A stretch of 36,761 bases of DNA from Holdemania filiformis DSM 12042 (GCF_000157995.1 NZ_GG657552.1:1-36761), one strand, 5' to 3'; positions 8,909-19,251 are shown, counted from the stretch's first letter. Notes: a model not told the origin generated them from the letters alone. Numbers and translations are program-made.

Positions 8909-8957
8909 ATTATTATAAATAGTACAGATCGCTTTGCGATCTTGGGGGATGATCGGA

Positions 8958-10421
8958 ATGGGAAAGAAATTGTTTGCGATATTGACAGCAGTCTTCATGC
9001 TTTGCGGGTGTGCAACGGAAATGGATGTGCCGCAGGGAGAAAAAGTTGTAGAACAATGCACGAAACCGGTAGAGCTGAGAGTCGCAGCTTTATCCGAAGT
9101 CTGGTCAACAGCGCAGTATTATTACGGATATTGGAACCAGATGCCGGAGGATTTTGACTGGGATGTGAAATATCAGGAATTCTTACCGCGGGTGATGAAT
9201 GCGGAAACGGATGATGAATATGTTGACGCCATGCGGGAATTTGTAGCTTTGCTTCATGATGGACATACCAGCTTTATTCCCGCATCAGAATATCAGCTGA
9301 ACAAAGCCTACCTGCCTTTTGACCTGGAAGATCTTGACGGCAGGCTGTTTCTCAAAGCTGCCAGCCGGGATTATGAAGTTCCTTTAGGCAGTGAACTCCT
9401 TGAAGTAGAAAATCAGCCAGCACTCGATTACATCCTGGAGAATTTTGAAAAGTATGTACCGGTGCTGACGGAACCAGCACATCGCAGTCAAACTGTAAGA
9501 GAGTTTTTAAAGGATGAGAAGGGTAAAAAAATTAACTTAAAATGGTTAACACCGCAAGGAGAAGTCTTAGATATTAAAACCGGTTATGAAACTTCAGGCT
9601 CCGTTTACTTAAATCAGTTGAAGACTTCAACGTACTCCGATAAGAAACTTCTGCTTAAATCAAGTCCTTATTTCATATATGAAGTCAATGAAGATGTTGT
9701 TTATGTGGAAATTTCTACTTTCTCAGGGCAAAGCTTTCATATTTATGAAGAACGAGTTGTCCCGATCTTAGATCAGTATCAAGGAGTTATATTTGATATA
9801 AGGAACAATGCAGGCGGAAATTTAACAAATGCTTTGATTATTTTACAGTCTTTTTCAGATGCTCCGATACCACATGGTTATTATAATCTGGGGACAGAAT
9901 TTCACTCCTCGTGGGTACCCTATGCGAATGAGGCGGATTCTGTTTTCTATTCCGGAAGTGATCTTAATCAAAGAGCGATGCGGATGATTGAACATGAATA
10001 CTATGGAGAAAACGCGGATGTTGAAACCATTTTAGACGAAATGGAAGGTGAACCTTATCCGATACTTACAAATTATAGTATGGATAAACCAGCTATAATC
10101 CTGACCTCACAATTTTCGGCTTCTACATCAGAAACGTTTGCGGCAACCGCAAAATTGCTTGATAATTTTACGCTGATGGGTTTGAAAACCTATGGAGCGA
10201 CAGGAAATAATTGCAGAGTATATCTATCGGATGGAAGTGCCTATTCTTTGTCTGTAGAACAAAGTTTTACACCAGATAAACAGCCGATCTGGAATCACGG
10301 CGTACAGCCGGACATTGAAATGTGGACAACGCCGGAAGATTTATTAAACGGTGAGGATACCGTTTTAAATGCCGCGATTGAAACACTGCAGCGTCAAATC
10401 AAGGAACGAACAGGAGAATGA
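8958..10421 (+). CDS. S41-family (tail-specific protease-like) lipoprotein
   Basis: A 487-residue exported lipoprotein: MGKKLFAILTAVFMLCGC carries a short hydrophobic signal and a lipobox ending at Cys18. The C-terminal half has the S41 fold signs GVIFDIRNNAGGN and AIILTSQFSASTSETFAATAK, where the Ser before the ETF segment is the likely nucleophile; a Lys follows in MGLKTYGATGN. No clear PDZ domain is seen. I choose the third in-frame Met (8958) because GGGGGATGATC gives proper spacing; starts at 8934 or 8949 add 8 or 3 residues. It ends just before the GntR regulator, so it shares the transcript. The substrate is unknown. Confidence 0.8.
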   Translation: MGKKLFAILTAVFMLCGCATEMDVPQGEKVVEQCTKPVELRVAALSEVWSTAQYYYGYWNQMPEDFDWDVKYQEFLPRVMNAETDDEYVDAMREFVALLHDGHTSFIPASEYQLNKAYLPFDLEDLDGRLFLKAASRDYEVPLGSELLEVENQPALDYILENFEKYVPVLTEPAHRSQTVREFLKDEKGKKINLKWLTPQGEVLDIKTGYETSGSVYLNQLKTSTYSDKKLLLKSSPYFIYEVNEDVVYVEISTFSGQSFHIYEERVVPILDQYQGVIFDIRNNAGGNLTNALIILQSFSDAPIPHGYYNLGTEFHSSWVPYANEADSVFYSGSDLNQRAMRMIEHEYYGENADVETILDEMEGEPYPILTNYSMDKPAIILTSQFSASTSETFAATAKLLDNFTLMGLKTYGATGNNCRVYLSDGSAYSLSVEQSFTPDKQPIWNHGVQPDIEMWTTPEDLLNGEDTVLNAAIETLQRQIKERTGE

Positions 10422-10422
10422 C

Positions 10423-10791
10423 ATGTTTACAATAGATCAGCACAGCCGTCAGCCGATATATGAACAGCTGAAGGAACAAATTATCCGGTATGTCAGTCTT
10501 GGGGTTCTGCAGCCGCAGGACCGGATGCCCTCGGTGCGGATTTTGGCGCGGGAGTTGGGGATCAATCCCAATACAGTGGTGAAAACCTATCAGGAGCTGG
10601 AAGACGAAGGCATTCTGGTCACAGAACCTAAAAAAGGTTTTTTTGTCAGCGATCAGAATGTGCATTCCATTTTATATCAGAGGCAAAAAGAAGAATTCCG
10701 CAAGGCGGTAATCCGTTGTCAGGAAATCGGAATCTCTGAGGATGACGCGCAGAAAATTGTCCGGGAAGTTTATGAAGGAAAGCAGGGGTAA
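10423..10791 (+). CDS. GntR-family regulator, YtrA subfamily
   Basis: A 122-residue one-component regulator. The winged helix spans about residues 10-75 (QPIYEQLKEQIIRYVSLGVLQ, then VRILARELGINPNTVVKTYQELEDEG). Only a short dimerising tail follows, the hallmark of the YtrA group. The start ATG lies 1 nt after the upstream stop; AGGAGAAT is the ribosome site. YtrA-type regulators usually repress the ABC transporter genes that follow them, and the ATPase gene starts 3 nt downstream here. Confidence 0.88.
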   Translation: MFTIDQHSRQPIYEQLKEQIIRYVSLGVLQPQDRMPSVRILARELGINPNTVVKTYQELEDEGILVTEPKKGFFVSDQNVHSILYQRQKEEFRKAVIRCQEIGISEDDAQKIVREVYEGKQG

Positions 10792-10794
10792 ACC

Positions 10795-11679
10795 ATGTTA
10801 AGGGTGGAAAATTGCCGGAAGGTGTACGATGAACAAACAGTATTGGAACATTGCAGCTTAGAATTGGCATCCGGTTCGATCCTGGGGCTGATCGGAATCA
10901 ACGGAGCGGGGAAATCCACGCTGCTGCACTGTATCAGCGGCGCGATTCCCGTCGATGAAGGAACAATTACATGGAAAGAACAGCCGGTGCTTGATCATTC
11001 TGAGGTGAAACAGAAGATTTTCCTGGTTCAGGATGAACCTGTTTTTGCGCAGACGGAAAATGCCCGGGAACTGATCGAATATCTTTCCTTATTTTATCCG
11101 GCCCTGGAATCGGAGTTATTCTACGATCTGTTAAGCCAGTTAAAGCTCAATCCGAAACAGCCTTTCTCTGCTTTCAGCAAGGGGATGAAACGGCAGGTTT
11201 TGATGGCGGCAGGGCTGGCTGCGCACCCGGAGCTGCTTTTGATCGACGAGGTGTTTGACGGCTTGGATCCATTTGCCCGACGGCTGCTTCAAGGCCAGCT
11301 GGCGGCGCAGACCGTTGAGGAAGGCATGGCCTCGATATTAACCTCGCACCGGCTGAGCGATCTGGAGAATTTTTGCGATGAATACGCACTGTTGGACGAG
11401 AAGCGGATTCTGCATCAGAACTCCATGTTTCAAACGCAGCAGGAGTTGGTTAAAGTCCATCTGGCGTTTGATCATCCGATCGATCCCGCGATGTTTCAGG
11501 ATTTTGAGGTGTTGAAGCTAGAAATTCATTCCCGGATGGCGCAGGCGATTCTGCGTGGAAAGCGGGAAGCGATGGAAGCGAAGCTGCGGAAGCAGAATCC
11601 GGTCATTCTTGAAATCTTTGATTGTACGCTGGAAGAAGTATTCCTGGCGCAGCTGGAAAAGCGGGAGGAACTGCAATGA
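10795..11679 (+). CDS. ABC transporter ATP-binding protein
   Basis: A 294-residue ATPase with Walker A GINGAGKST (about 35-43), a Q-loop (VQDEPVF), the signature FSKGMKRQ and Walker B LLLIDEVFDGLD. The signature departs from LSGGQ in the way typical of YtrB/bacitracin-type exporters. A C-terminal extension of about 80 residues follows the ATPase core. Its last 4 nt overlap the permease start (ATGA). With the YtrA regulator upstream it probably forms a stress- or antibiotic-responsive exporter; cargo is unknown. Confidence 0.92.
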   Translation: MLRVENCRKVYDEQTVLEHCSLELASGSILGLIGINGAGKSTLLHCISGAIPVDEGTITWKEQPVLDHSEVKQKIFLVQDEPVFAQTENARELIEYLSLFYPALESELFYDLLSQLKLNPKQPFSAFSKGMKRQVLMAAGLAAHPELLLIDEVFDGLDPFARRLLQGQLAAQTVEEGMASILTSHRLSDLENFCDEYALLDEKRILHQNSMFQTQQELVKVHLAFDHPIDPAMFQDFEVLKLEIHSRMAQAILRGKREAMEAKLRKQNPVILEIFDCTLEEVFLAQLEKREELQ

Positions 11680-13079
11680 TCCATAAGAAATTATTAACGT
11701 CCATGTTAAAGAAAGATTTTAAATTGTTTCTCTGCCTGCTGCTTCTGGATTTGTTGATCATGCCGTTCGTCTATGTCAATTTTCCAACGATGATGGACGA
11801 TGCCAGTCTTTTGTTTAACTTTTATTTTATCTATCTGCTGCTGCTCATCGTCATTCTGGTCCAGCGCCAGCTGGGCTTTACGATGAAGCGGGAGGAAAAA
11901 ATTCATGATTATCAACTGCCGCTGACGAAAAGAAGTTTGATTTTAACACGGTTGACGGCCGGGATTCTCATCTTCCTGATTCCTTATCTGATCGCCTGGC
12001 TGGTCATGGGTGTTCTCATGCTTGGCTGCTGCGCCACTGTGCTCTCAATCTGGAATGGAACGGTACAGCTGATTTTGGCGATGTTGATCTATCTTTGCTT
12101 TTGCGCCTGGGTATTTCTGCGCAGCCGCAAATCATTTCAGGCACTGCTGACGATCGCCGTCTGGACGCTGGCTCCGGTCTTTATCGTTTCGGCGTCTGTA
12201 GATATTATGCGGGGAACGGTCACATATCGTTATCAACTCAGAGAATTCTTTACGCTGCTGCATGATTTCGGATGTCTGCCGGGTTTGTTTACCCTTGCGG
12301 CAAAAGGGTTGATTTGCGACTCTACATTTCCTTCGCTAGGAAGCTGTCTGCTTGTTGACGGTGTTTATCTGGCTGCGGCGTTGCCTGCAGTCTATCAGGT
12401 AACCAAGAATTCAGCAGAAAACGAGCATAAAACGTTAATGCAAAGCGCGTTATTCAAACTGATGCCGCTTGCTTCCGCGGCTGGCGTGATGATTTGGGGA
12501 TCGTTGACGGCGGTCAGGCCGCAGCAATGTCTGCTTTCCGTGATTCTGGCAGCTGTCCTCTACTTGTTGATCCGTTTCCTTTCTTACTCGAAGATTCAGT
12601 TCAACAAAATGATGTTGCTGGTACTGACCGTTGAGTTTCTGGTGGTTCAGGGTATTTCCTGGTCATGGCGGGTCAGCGGCGGCTGGGGCATGACCCGGGA
12701 TACAACCGTTGAGGACGTTTTCTTTATCAATCAGTATAAAGGCATTGGCAAAGTCGGAAGCTATTATAAATATTTTAACGTGGAGAATACCGCGAGTTTA
12801 AGTAAGGAGGATAAAGAAATCCTGATCCAGGCTCAGGTGGAAACGGATAAGCGATATCGCCGCCAAGGATTGAAAGACGCGGTGGGTGCCATCCAAATGA
12901 GCTATCGCATGCATGACGATAAATACAGTTATTATCTTCCTTATTATGCGGATATTATGGAACCGATGATAGAACTGCTGGAAGAACAGGATGTTCCAAT
13001 CTTCACTTATCTTTATGTTGATTATCCGGGCTGGGAGAATGTCTTCTATTTACAAGATGTGAACATCAAGCTGTTTTAA
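11676..13079 (+). CDS. ABC transporter permease, YtrC-like
   Basis: A 467-residue membrane protein. The first two-thirds hold hydrophobic segments (about residues 17-35, 44-62, 93-130, 138-150, then more up to about 335). The last 120 residues are soluble and acidic (NQYKGIGKVGSYYKYFN to the C-terminus) and are predicted outside the membrane. The start ATG overlaps the ATPase stop by 4 nt. It is the partner of that ATPase by position. No terminator is obvious after it. Confidence 0.8.
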   Translation: MIHKKLLTSMLKKDFKLFLCLLLLDLLIMPFVYVNFPTMMDDASLLFNFYFIYLLLLIVILVQRQLGFTMKREEKIHDYQLPLTKRSLILTRLTAGILIFLIPYLIAWLVMGVLMLGCCATVLSIWNGTVQLILAMLIYLCFCAWVFLRSRKSFQALLTIAVWTLAPVFIVSASVDIMRGTVTYRYQLREFFTLLHDFGCLPGLFTLAAKGLICDSTFPSLGSCLLVDGVYLAAALPAVYQVTKNSAENEHKTLMQSALFKLMPLASAAGVMIWGSLTAVRPQQCLLSVILAAVLYLLIRFLSYSKIQFNKMMLLVLTVEFLVVQGISWSWRVSGGWGMTRDTTVEDVFFINQYKGIGKVGSYYKYFNVENTASLSKEDKEILIQAQVETDKRYRRQGLKDAVGAIQMSYRMHDDKYSYYLPYYADIMEPMIELLEEQDVPIFTYLYVDYPGWENVFYLQDVNIKLF

Positions 13080-13218
13080 TCTGGCTTGAGGTTATCCCCG
13101 TCAATTAAGCTGCGATCCAATGAAGAATAAGCTAAACGCAGATTCAATTCGCTCTGGTTTTCCTTCCGGGAAAATATGTAAAACGCGTTCATTAAGCCCT
13201 GAAATGACATTTGCCCCG
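13080..13218. other. Intergenic stretch before the lysS promoter
   Basis: No gene or strong terminator is seen. A small hairpin GGTTTTCC/GGGAAAAT lies at about 13156-13175. Confidence 0.3.
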
Positions 13219-13246
13219 TTGACAAACAATTTGAAAATGCTATAAT
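13219..13246 (+). promoter_or_regulatory. lysS promoter
   Basis: TTGACA at 13219-13224 and TATAAT at 13241-13246 are both perfect boxes, separated by 16 bp. Transcription would start near 13253, at the beginning of the T-box leader. Confidence 0.85.
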
Positions 13247-13254
13247 CTAAACGA

Positions 13255-15001
<1,747 letters not shown>

Positions 15002-15017
15002 GAAATAGAAACAGAAG

Positions 15018-15051
15018 AGGAATGGCTGATTCAAAGGCGATTCCTTTTTTT
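15018..15051 (+). terminator. Terminator after lysS
   Basis: AGGAAT at 15018-15023 pairs with ATTCCT at 15040-15045, with inner GGCT pairs across one mismatch, followed by seven T. Confidence 0.75.
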
Positions 15052-15181
15052 GTTGAGTTAAGGATGAAGCCAAACAGAAATTTCTGGTAGTCCATGTTTT
15101 TTCGAGGGAAACTCAGGTAATAAAAGAAACTGATAATTCACTCATGAATAATGGTAAAATGATAGGCGAGAGGTGAAGCCT

Positions 15182-15970
15182 ATGTTTAAAACCGGTCAGT
15201 TATCCCGGGCTTTTGAAATTGATCGAACAAGCTTGAACCATTATGTCCGCACCGGTCTGCTCAATCCGGAAATGCTGGACAATCAATATCATACCTACTC
15301 GTTTCAGGATTTCGTCGCGCTTTCCTATATCCGGCATTACCGCGGTCTCGGCTTTTCCATGAACGAGATCAAAGCGCTGACACGACAGAAGGACAATGAG
15401 GAAAAGCTCCAATATTGCCAGAATGAAATGCGGACAATTGACGATCAGATCCGTCTGCTGCAGCTGAAGCAGCGCTTTCTGGAAAATTTTATGAACCTGC
15501 TTCGTTTCTATGAAAGCTATCGCGATCATCCGGTGCTGCTGATGACGGAGCCTTATTATTTTATCAAACGGGAAGCGCTGGAGGATCCAGTGCTGAAGGC
15601 GTTGTATAAGCAGCTGCCCAGCAATGAGTTCACGGCGGTTTGCGATCCGGATTTCAAAGTGACGCTGCGGCCACAGTCGGCGCAGGGACTGGTGCTGAAA
15701 GAAGCGTGGGTCAAAGAATTTCAGCTTCCACTACCGGAACAGGCTATTTTTTATCCGGCGGAACAGCGTTGCCTCTGCGCGTTTCGTGTCGGGGGAACGG
15801 AGTTTGAAATACAGCTGCAGGCGTCCTTGCAAAGTTTATATCAGACGATGGAAGAACAAGGCGTGCGGCTGCAGCGGGAGTTTGTCATTTATCTGTTGAT
15901 CAGTAAGTACAATCAGGCGGACGAATATTTCGACGTCTATGTTGATATTCCTCTGAAAATGCTTGACTGA
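15182..15970 (+). CDS. MerR-family transcriptional regulator with large effector domain
   Basis: A 262-residue regulator. The N-terminal winged helix (TGQLSRAFEIDRTSLNHYVRTGLLNPE, then YSFQDFVALSYIRHYRGLGFSMNEIK) is of MerR type; a coiled coil at about 75-115 follows and the rest is a GyrI-like-sized effector domain I cannot name. I start it at ATG 15182 with GAGAGGTG upstream; a GTG at 15173 would add three residues. Its stop overlaps the -35 box of the promoter for the next gene, whose dyad is probably its operator. It therefore likely senses a substrate of the downstream flavoenzyme. Confidence 0.82.
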   Translation: MFKTGQLSRAFEIDRTSLNHYVRTGLLNPEMLDNQYHTYSFQDFVALSYIRHYRGLGFSMNEIKALTRQKDNEEKLQYCQNEMRTIDDQIRLLQLKQRFLENFMNLLRFYESYRDHPVLLMTEPYYFIKREALEDPVLKALYKQLPSNEFTAVCDPDFKVTLRPQSAQGLVLKEAWVKEFQLPLPEQAIFYPAEQRCLCAFRVGGTEFEIQLQASLQSLYQTMEEQGVRLQREFVIYLLISKYNQADEYFDVYVDIPLKMLD

Positions 15971-15993
15971 TGAATCGTTCATCAGTTTATACT
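15963..15993 (+). promoter_or_regulatory. MerR-type promoter of the flavoprotein reductase gene
   Basis: TTGACT at 15963-15968 and TATACT at 15988-15993 are separated by 19 bp, the over-long spacing of MerR-activated promoters. The spacer holds the perfect dyad TGATGAA-TCG-TTCATCA (15968-15984). A further half site GATGAACGAT occurs at 16007-16016, inverted relative to 15974-15983. Confidence 0.75.
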
Positions 15994-16041
15994 TTTCTTG
16001 TGAATAGATGAACGATATCTGTTTTCAAGGAGGGAAAGAAT

Positions 16042-17550
16042 TTGAAAGAGTGTTCAAGAAGAAATTTCATCAAAGGCATGGCGGCGTCAGCGGCCACACT
16101 GGCTGTCGGCGGACTGTTAGCTGGATGCGCGACGAATGAAGCGCCGAAAGCTGAAAACCAAGGCGGCGGGGAACAGCGGACTTGGGATAAGGAAACTGAC
16201 GTTCTGATCTTAGGCGCCGGCGGCGCGGGTATGTGCGCAAGTTATGAAGCGACCCAGGCCGGCGCGAAAGCGCTGATTCTGGAAAAAGCGGAAAGCTTCG
16301 GCGGTACGTCGATCCGTTCCGGCGGGATTATCCAGGCTTCCGGCACCGCGGCTCAGAAAAAATTGACGAGCTATCAGGAGGATACGGCGGAAAAACATGC
16401 GCAGTATTATCTGGAAGAGGGCGAAAGCACGCTGGACGAGGAACTGGTTAAGGACATGACAGCTGGTTCGGCGGGCCATATCGAATGGCTGGAAAGTCTG
16501 GGGCTGGAATTCACCAACGTCACCGGTTCCGCTCATGTGCCGATGGCGGATGAGAGCAATTATGCCGACCGGATTCATGGAACAGCCGTCGGCGCTTCCG
16601 GGATGTTCACGGCGGTTCATGATGCGGCGGAGAAGAGCGGCGTTGAATTTATGTATAACACGGAAGCGACCCAGCTGATCGTTGAAAACGGCAAGGTCGT
16701 CGGCGCGGAAGCGATATCGGAAGGCAAAACCATCACGATCAAGGCGAATAAGGGCGTGATCATCGCGACATCCAGCATTGACCACAATCAGGAAATGAGC
16801 AAGGCGCTGAGTCCAAATCAGTATTATGACAATGCCAATTCGATCTGCGCGGCGGCGCCGACCAACACCGGCGACGGAATCCGGATGGCGGCGGCGATCG
16901 GCGGACAGCTGACGCATTTTGGCGGGGTGATCGACCTGACAGGCAAGACCAGTGCCGGCATTAACCGCCAGACGCCGCTGATGCCTTGTTTCTTCGTGAA
17001 TAAATACGGGCGTCGTTTCGCCTGCGAAGATACGACGTATGCTTTGACTTCGCGCGAACTGTGGCGGGAGATGACCAAGACGAATCATGCCTGCTACACC
17101 ATCTGCGGTCCGAATGCCGTTATGACCAAAGAAAAGCTGGATGAAATGGTCGCGTCCGGCAAAGCCTTTACGGGGGCGACGATGCAGGAACTGGCGGCGC
17201 AGATTGACGTCGACGGCGAAAATCTGCAGGCGACGCTGGATCAGTGGAACAAGGATATCACAGAATCCGGGAAGGATCGTCAGTTTGACCGTGCGACCGG
17301 ATTGGAAGTCATCGAAGGTCCGTATTACGCGTTTGAAGAAGGGTTCATGAACCTGGGCTCGATCGGCGGTCTGAAGATTACCCTGAACTGCGAAGTCGTC
17401 AACACCCAGGGCGAAGTGATTCCGGGGCTGTATGCCGCAGGCATGGCGTCCGCCGGCTGGGTGGGCCCGTTCTATCCGGGATCGGGAACCGCTTTATTGG
17501 GCGCGATTCACTGGGGCCGCAAAGCGGGCAAGGTAGTCAGCGCGCTGTAA
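16042..17550 (+). CDS. Exported Tat/lipobox FAD-dependent reductase (fumarate reductase/flavocytochrome c-like)
   Basis: The 502-residue protein starts at TTG 16042 with a strong AAGGAGGG site. It has a Tat motif (RRNFIKG, residues 6-12) and a lipobox ending at Cys29 (LLAGC), so it is predicted to be folded before export and held at the cell surface. The Rossmann motif LILGAGGAGMCAS begins at about residue 54, and the C-terminus GLYAAGMASAGWVGPFYPGSGTALLGAI is typical of the family. The segment GRRFACED fits the family's catalytic Arg region, but the His pair preceding the GG near the C-terminus of fumarate and urocanate reductases is replaced by NLGSIGG. No FMN-binding or haem domain is present, so an external electron donor is needed. 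Substrate is unknown. Confidence 0.85.
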   Translation: MKECSRRNFIKGMAASAATLAVGGLLAGCATNEAPKAENQGGGEQRTWDKETDVLILGAGGAGMCASYEATQAGAKALILEKAESFGGTSIRSGGIIQASGTAAQKKLTSYQEDTAEKHAQYYLEEGESTLDEELVKDMTAGSAGHIEWLESLGLEFTNVTGSAHVPMADESNYADRIHGTAVGASGMFTAVHDAAEKSGVEFMYNTEATQLIVENGKVVGAEAISEGKTITIKANKGVIIATSSIDHNQEMSKALSPNQYYDNANSICAAAPTNTGDGIRMAAAIGGQLTHFGGVIDLTGKTSAGINRQTPLMPCFFVNKYGRRFACEDTTYALTSRELWREMTKTNHACYTICGPNAVMTKEKLDEMVASGKAFTGATMQELAAQIDVDGENLQATLDQWNKDITESGKDRQFDRATGLEVIEGPYYAFEEGFMNLGSIGGLKITLNCEVVNTQGEVIPGLYAAGMASAGWVGPFYPGSGTALLGAIHWGRKAGKVVSAL

Positions 17551-17599
17551 AGCTGCGGGCTGAGAGCATTGATCAGCGAAAGTAAAATTTGATCTATTT

Positions 17600-17637
17600 A
17601 AAAACGACAGGATGCAGATAACGCCCTGTCGTTTTTA
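17600..17637 (+). terminator. Terminator between reductase and HxlR genes
   Basis: AAAACGACAGG at 17601-17611 pairs perfectly with CCTGTCGTTTT at 17625-17635. The A and T flanks let it work in both directions, for the reductase and for the convergent hxlR-type gene. Confidence 0.85.
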
Positions 17638-17701
17638 CGTCCAAAAATTGTGGCAAAGGTCAGATCGTGGGGAAATTCGCGGTGAAACCGTTAACCTTGA
17701 G

Positions 17702-18034
17702 CTAATGCTTCGCCTGATAATCCGAACCCCATGCCTGCATCGCGTCGAGCACCGGCTTTAAACTTGATCCCAGTTCAGTCAGCGCGTACTCCACCCGCGG
17801 CGGAACCTCGGCATACACGGTGCGCGTCAGTAAGCCGGAAGCTTCCATTTCTCTTAACTGCGCCGTCAGGACCTTCTGTGTCACCGTACCGATCGATTTC
17901 TTCAATTCCCCGAAGCGTTTCGCTCCGGGCAGTAAATCCCGCAGAATGAGAACCTTCCATTTGTTGCTGATAAGCGTCAGAGTGACTTCCACCGGACAGG
18001 CTGGCAGTCGCTTCTCCTGGATTACTTCGCTCAT
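17702..18034 (-). CDS. HxlR-family transcriptional regulator
   Basis: A 110-residue winged-helix regulator: CPVEVTLTLISNKWKVLILRDLLPGAKRFGELKKSIGTVTQKVLTAQLREMEASGLLTR is the family signature, with the usual Cys near the N-terminus (Cys12) that acts as a redox or electrophile sensor in some members. I start it at the Met with AAGGGAG upstream (18034); a longer frame to 18082 lacks support. It is divergent from the flavin-binding protein at 18183, so it probably represses that gene and itself through the shared region. Confidence 0.88.
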   Translation of the reverse strand: MSEVIQEKRLPACPVEVTLTLISNKWKVLILRDLLPGAKRFGELKKSIGTVTQKVLTAQLREMEASGLLTRTVYAEVPPRVEYALTELGSSLKPVLDAMQAWGSDYQAKH

Positions 18035-18075
18035 AATCTCCCTTCTTTCCTCATTAGTATCTTTTTGGAACCTAG

Positions 18076-18154
18076 AGCACAATTAAGTGCTTACTTTCGT
18101 TTTGATCCCTTTGATGCTATTCTAATCCTGACAAAGGACAAACACAAGTCCTTT
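18076..18154. promoter_or_regulatory. Divergent regulatory region with two inverted repeats
   Basis: Two dyads lie between the divergent genes: AGCAC-AATTAA-GTGCT at 18076-18091 and AAAGGAC-AACACAAA-type GTCCTTT at 18133-18154 (arms AAAGGAC and GTCCTTT). Either could be the HxlR operator. The second lies 30 bp before the flavin-protein start. Confidence 0.45.
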
Positions 18155-18182
18155 TGTGGAAAACCTGAAGGAGGAAAAGAAA

Positions 18183-18584
18183 ATGCAGGAAGTAATTCAG
18201 TTTTTAAACGAAAATCCGGTTCAATATCTGGCGACGGTTGGCCGCGATGGCAAGGCGAAGTGCCGTCCGTTCATGTTTGCCGGTGAAAAAGACGGCAAGC
18301 TGTGGTTCTGCACGAACAACACGAAGGAAGTCTATCAGGATATGCTGATGAATCCCAATGTTGAGCTCAGCGTAGCCAGTCCGGCTTATGCCTGGATTCG
18401 CCTTAATGGTAAAGTTGTTTTTGAGGATAACCGTGCCGTTAAGGAAATGTGCCTTGAAAATCCGATTGTCAAAGGGCAGTATCAGACGCCGGACAATCCG
18501 ATCTTCGTCGTCTTCTATCTGGCAAACGCGCACGCTGTGATCGCTGATTTCTCCGGTAATCCGCCACAGGCAACCACGCTGTAA
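18183..18584 (+). CDS. Pyridoxamine 5'-phosphate oxidase-like flavin-binding protein
   Basis: A 133-residue split-barrel protein. FLNENPVQYLATVGRDGKAKCRPFMF and KLWFCTNNTKEVYQDMLMNPNVELSV are typical of the FMN- or F420-binding split-barrel family, usually involved in reduction of small molecules. The start ATG follows AAGGAGGAAAAG. It is divergent from the HxlR regulator, a common pairing, and ends at a terminator. The reaction cannot be assigned. Confidence 0.85.
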   Translation: MQEVIQFLNENPVQYLATVGRDGKAKCRPFMFAGEKDGKLWFCTNNTKEVYQDMLMNPNVELSVASPAYAWIRLNGKVVFEDNRAVKEMCLENPIVKGQYQTPDNPIFVVFYLANAHAVIADFSGNPPQATTL

Positions 18585-18592
18585 CCGACAAA

Positions 18593-18622
18593 CCGGCAGA
18601 CCGTTGAGGTCGGCCGCTTTTT
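18593..18622 (+). terminator. Terminator after split-barrel flavin protein
   Basis: CCGGCAGACC pairs with GGTCGGCCG around a GTTGA loop, with one internal mismatch, followed by five T. Read-through into the next gene is possible because no clear promoter is seen before 18646. Confidence 0.65.
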
Positions 18623-18645
18623 AGCGGAGAAAGGGGGACAGAGTT

Positions 18646-19251
18646 ATGGAAAAGGAAGCTATTTTAAGAATCTTGCAGGAAGACATTCATTCGACTATCG
18701 CCGCGACCTTGGGAGAAGACGGACATCCGCAGACCCGGGCGATCGACATCATGTTGATCGAAGACGGGAAACCAATCTTTTTGACCGCGCGCGGCAAAGC
18801 GTTTTACGATCAGCTGATTACGCAGAAGTTTATCGCGCTGTCGGGGGTAAAGGCGGGGATTTCCGTATCGTTGCGAGGCCAAGTGCGGCCGGCGGATCCG
18901 GGATTGCTGGATCTGGCCTTTGAACGAAATCCTTATATGCAGAGGATTTATCCAGGAACAACCCGGCAGGCGTTGGTCATGTTTGAGCTTTATGAAGGGC
19001 AGGGTGAGATTTTCGATCTCAATCAGCGGCCGGTTTATCGCCAGCGCTTTACGATCGGCGAAGTCGAACCGGCAGGCATGCGGTATGGGATCACAGCGAA
19101 GTGCGACGGCTGCGGCGTTTGTTTGAGTGTTTGTCCGCAGCAGTGTATTGAGCTGACCGGCAAACAGGCGCACATCCGTCAGGAACATTGTCTGCATTGC
19201 GGGCAGTGCCAGCAGCATTGCCCTAAGCAGGCTGTGGTGCGCGAGCCATGA
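18646..19251 (+). CDS. Split-barrel flavin protein fused to a 2[4Fe-4S] ferredoxin domain
   Basis: A 201-residue fusion. Residues 1-130 are a pyridoxamine-phosphate-oxidase-like split barrel (ILQEDIHSTIAATLGEDGHPQTRAIDIMLI). Residues about 150-198 hold two CxxCxxCxxxCP clusters (CDGCGVCLSVCP and CLHCGQCQQHCP). The protein is probably a flavin reductase that takes electrons from its own clusters. The stop overlaps the macrodomain gene start by 4 nt (ATGA), tying it to the ADP-ribosylation genes downstream. The ribosome site is AAAGGGGGACAG. Substrate is unknown. Confidence 0.85.
   Translation: MEKEAILRILQEDIHSTIAATLGEDGHPQTRAIDIMLIEDGKPIFLTARGKAFYDQLITQKFIALSGVKAGISVSLRGQVRPADPGLLDLAFERNPYMQRIYPGTTRQALVMFELYEGQGEIFDLNQRPVYRQRFTIGEVEPAGMRYGITAKCDGCGVCLSVCPQQCIELTGKQAHIRQEHCLHCGQCQQHCPKQAVVREP

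Noticed and set aside
16210-17088. 292-residue reading frame on the minus strand
   Set aside because: It mirrors the flavoprotein reductase gene and has no motif of its own.
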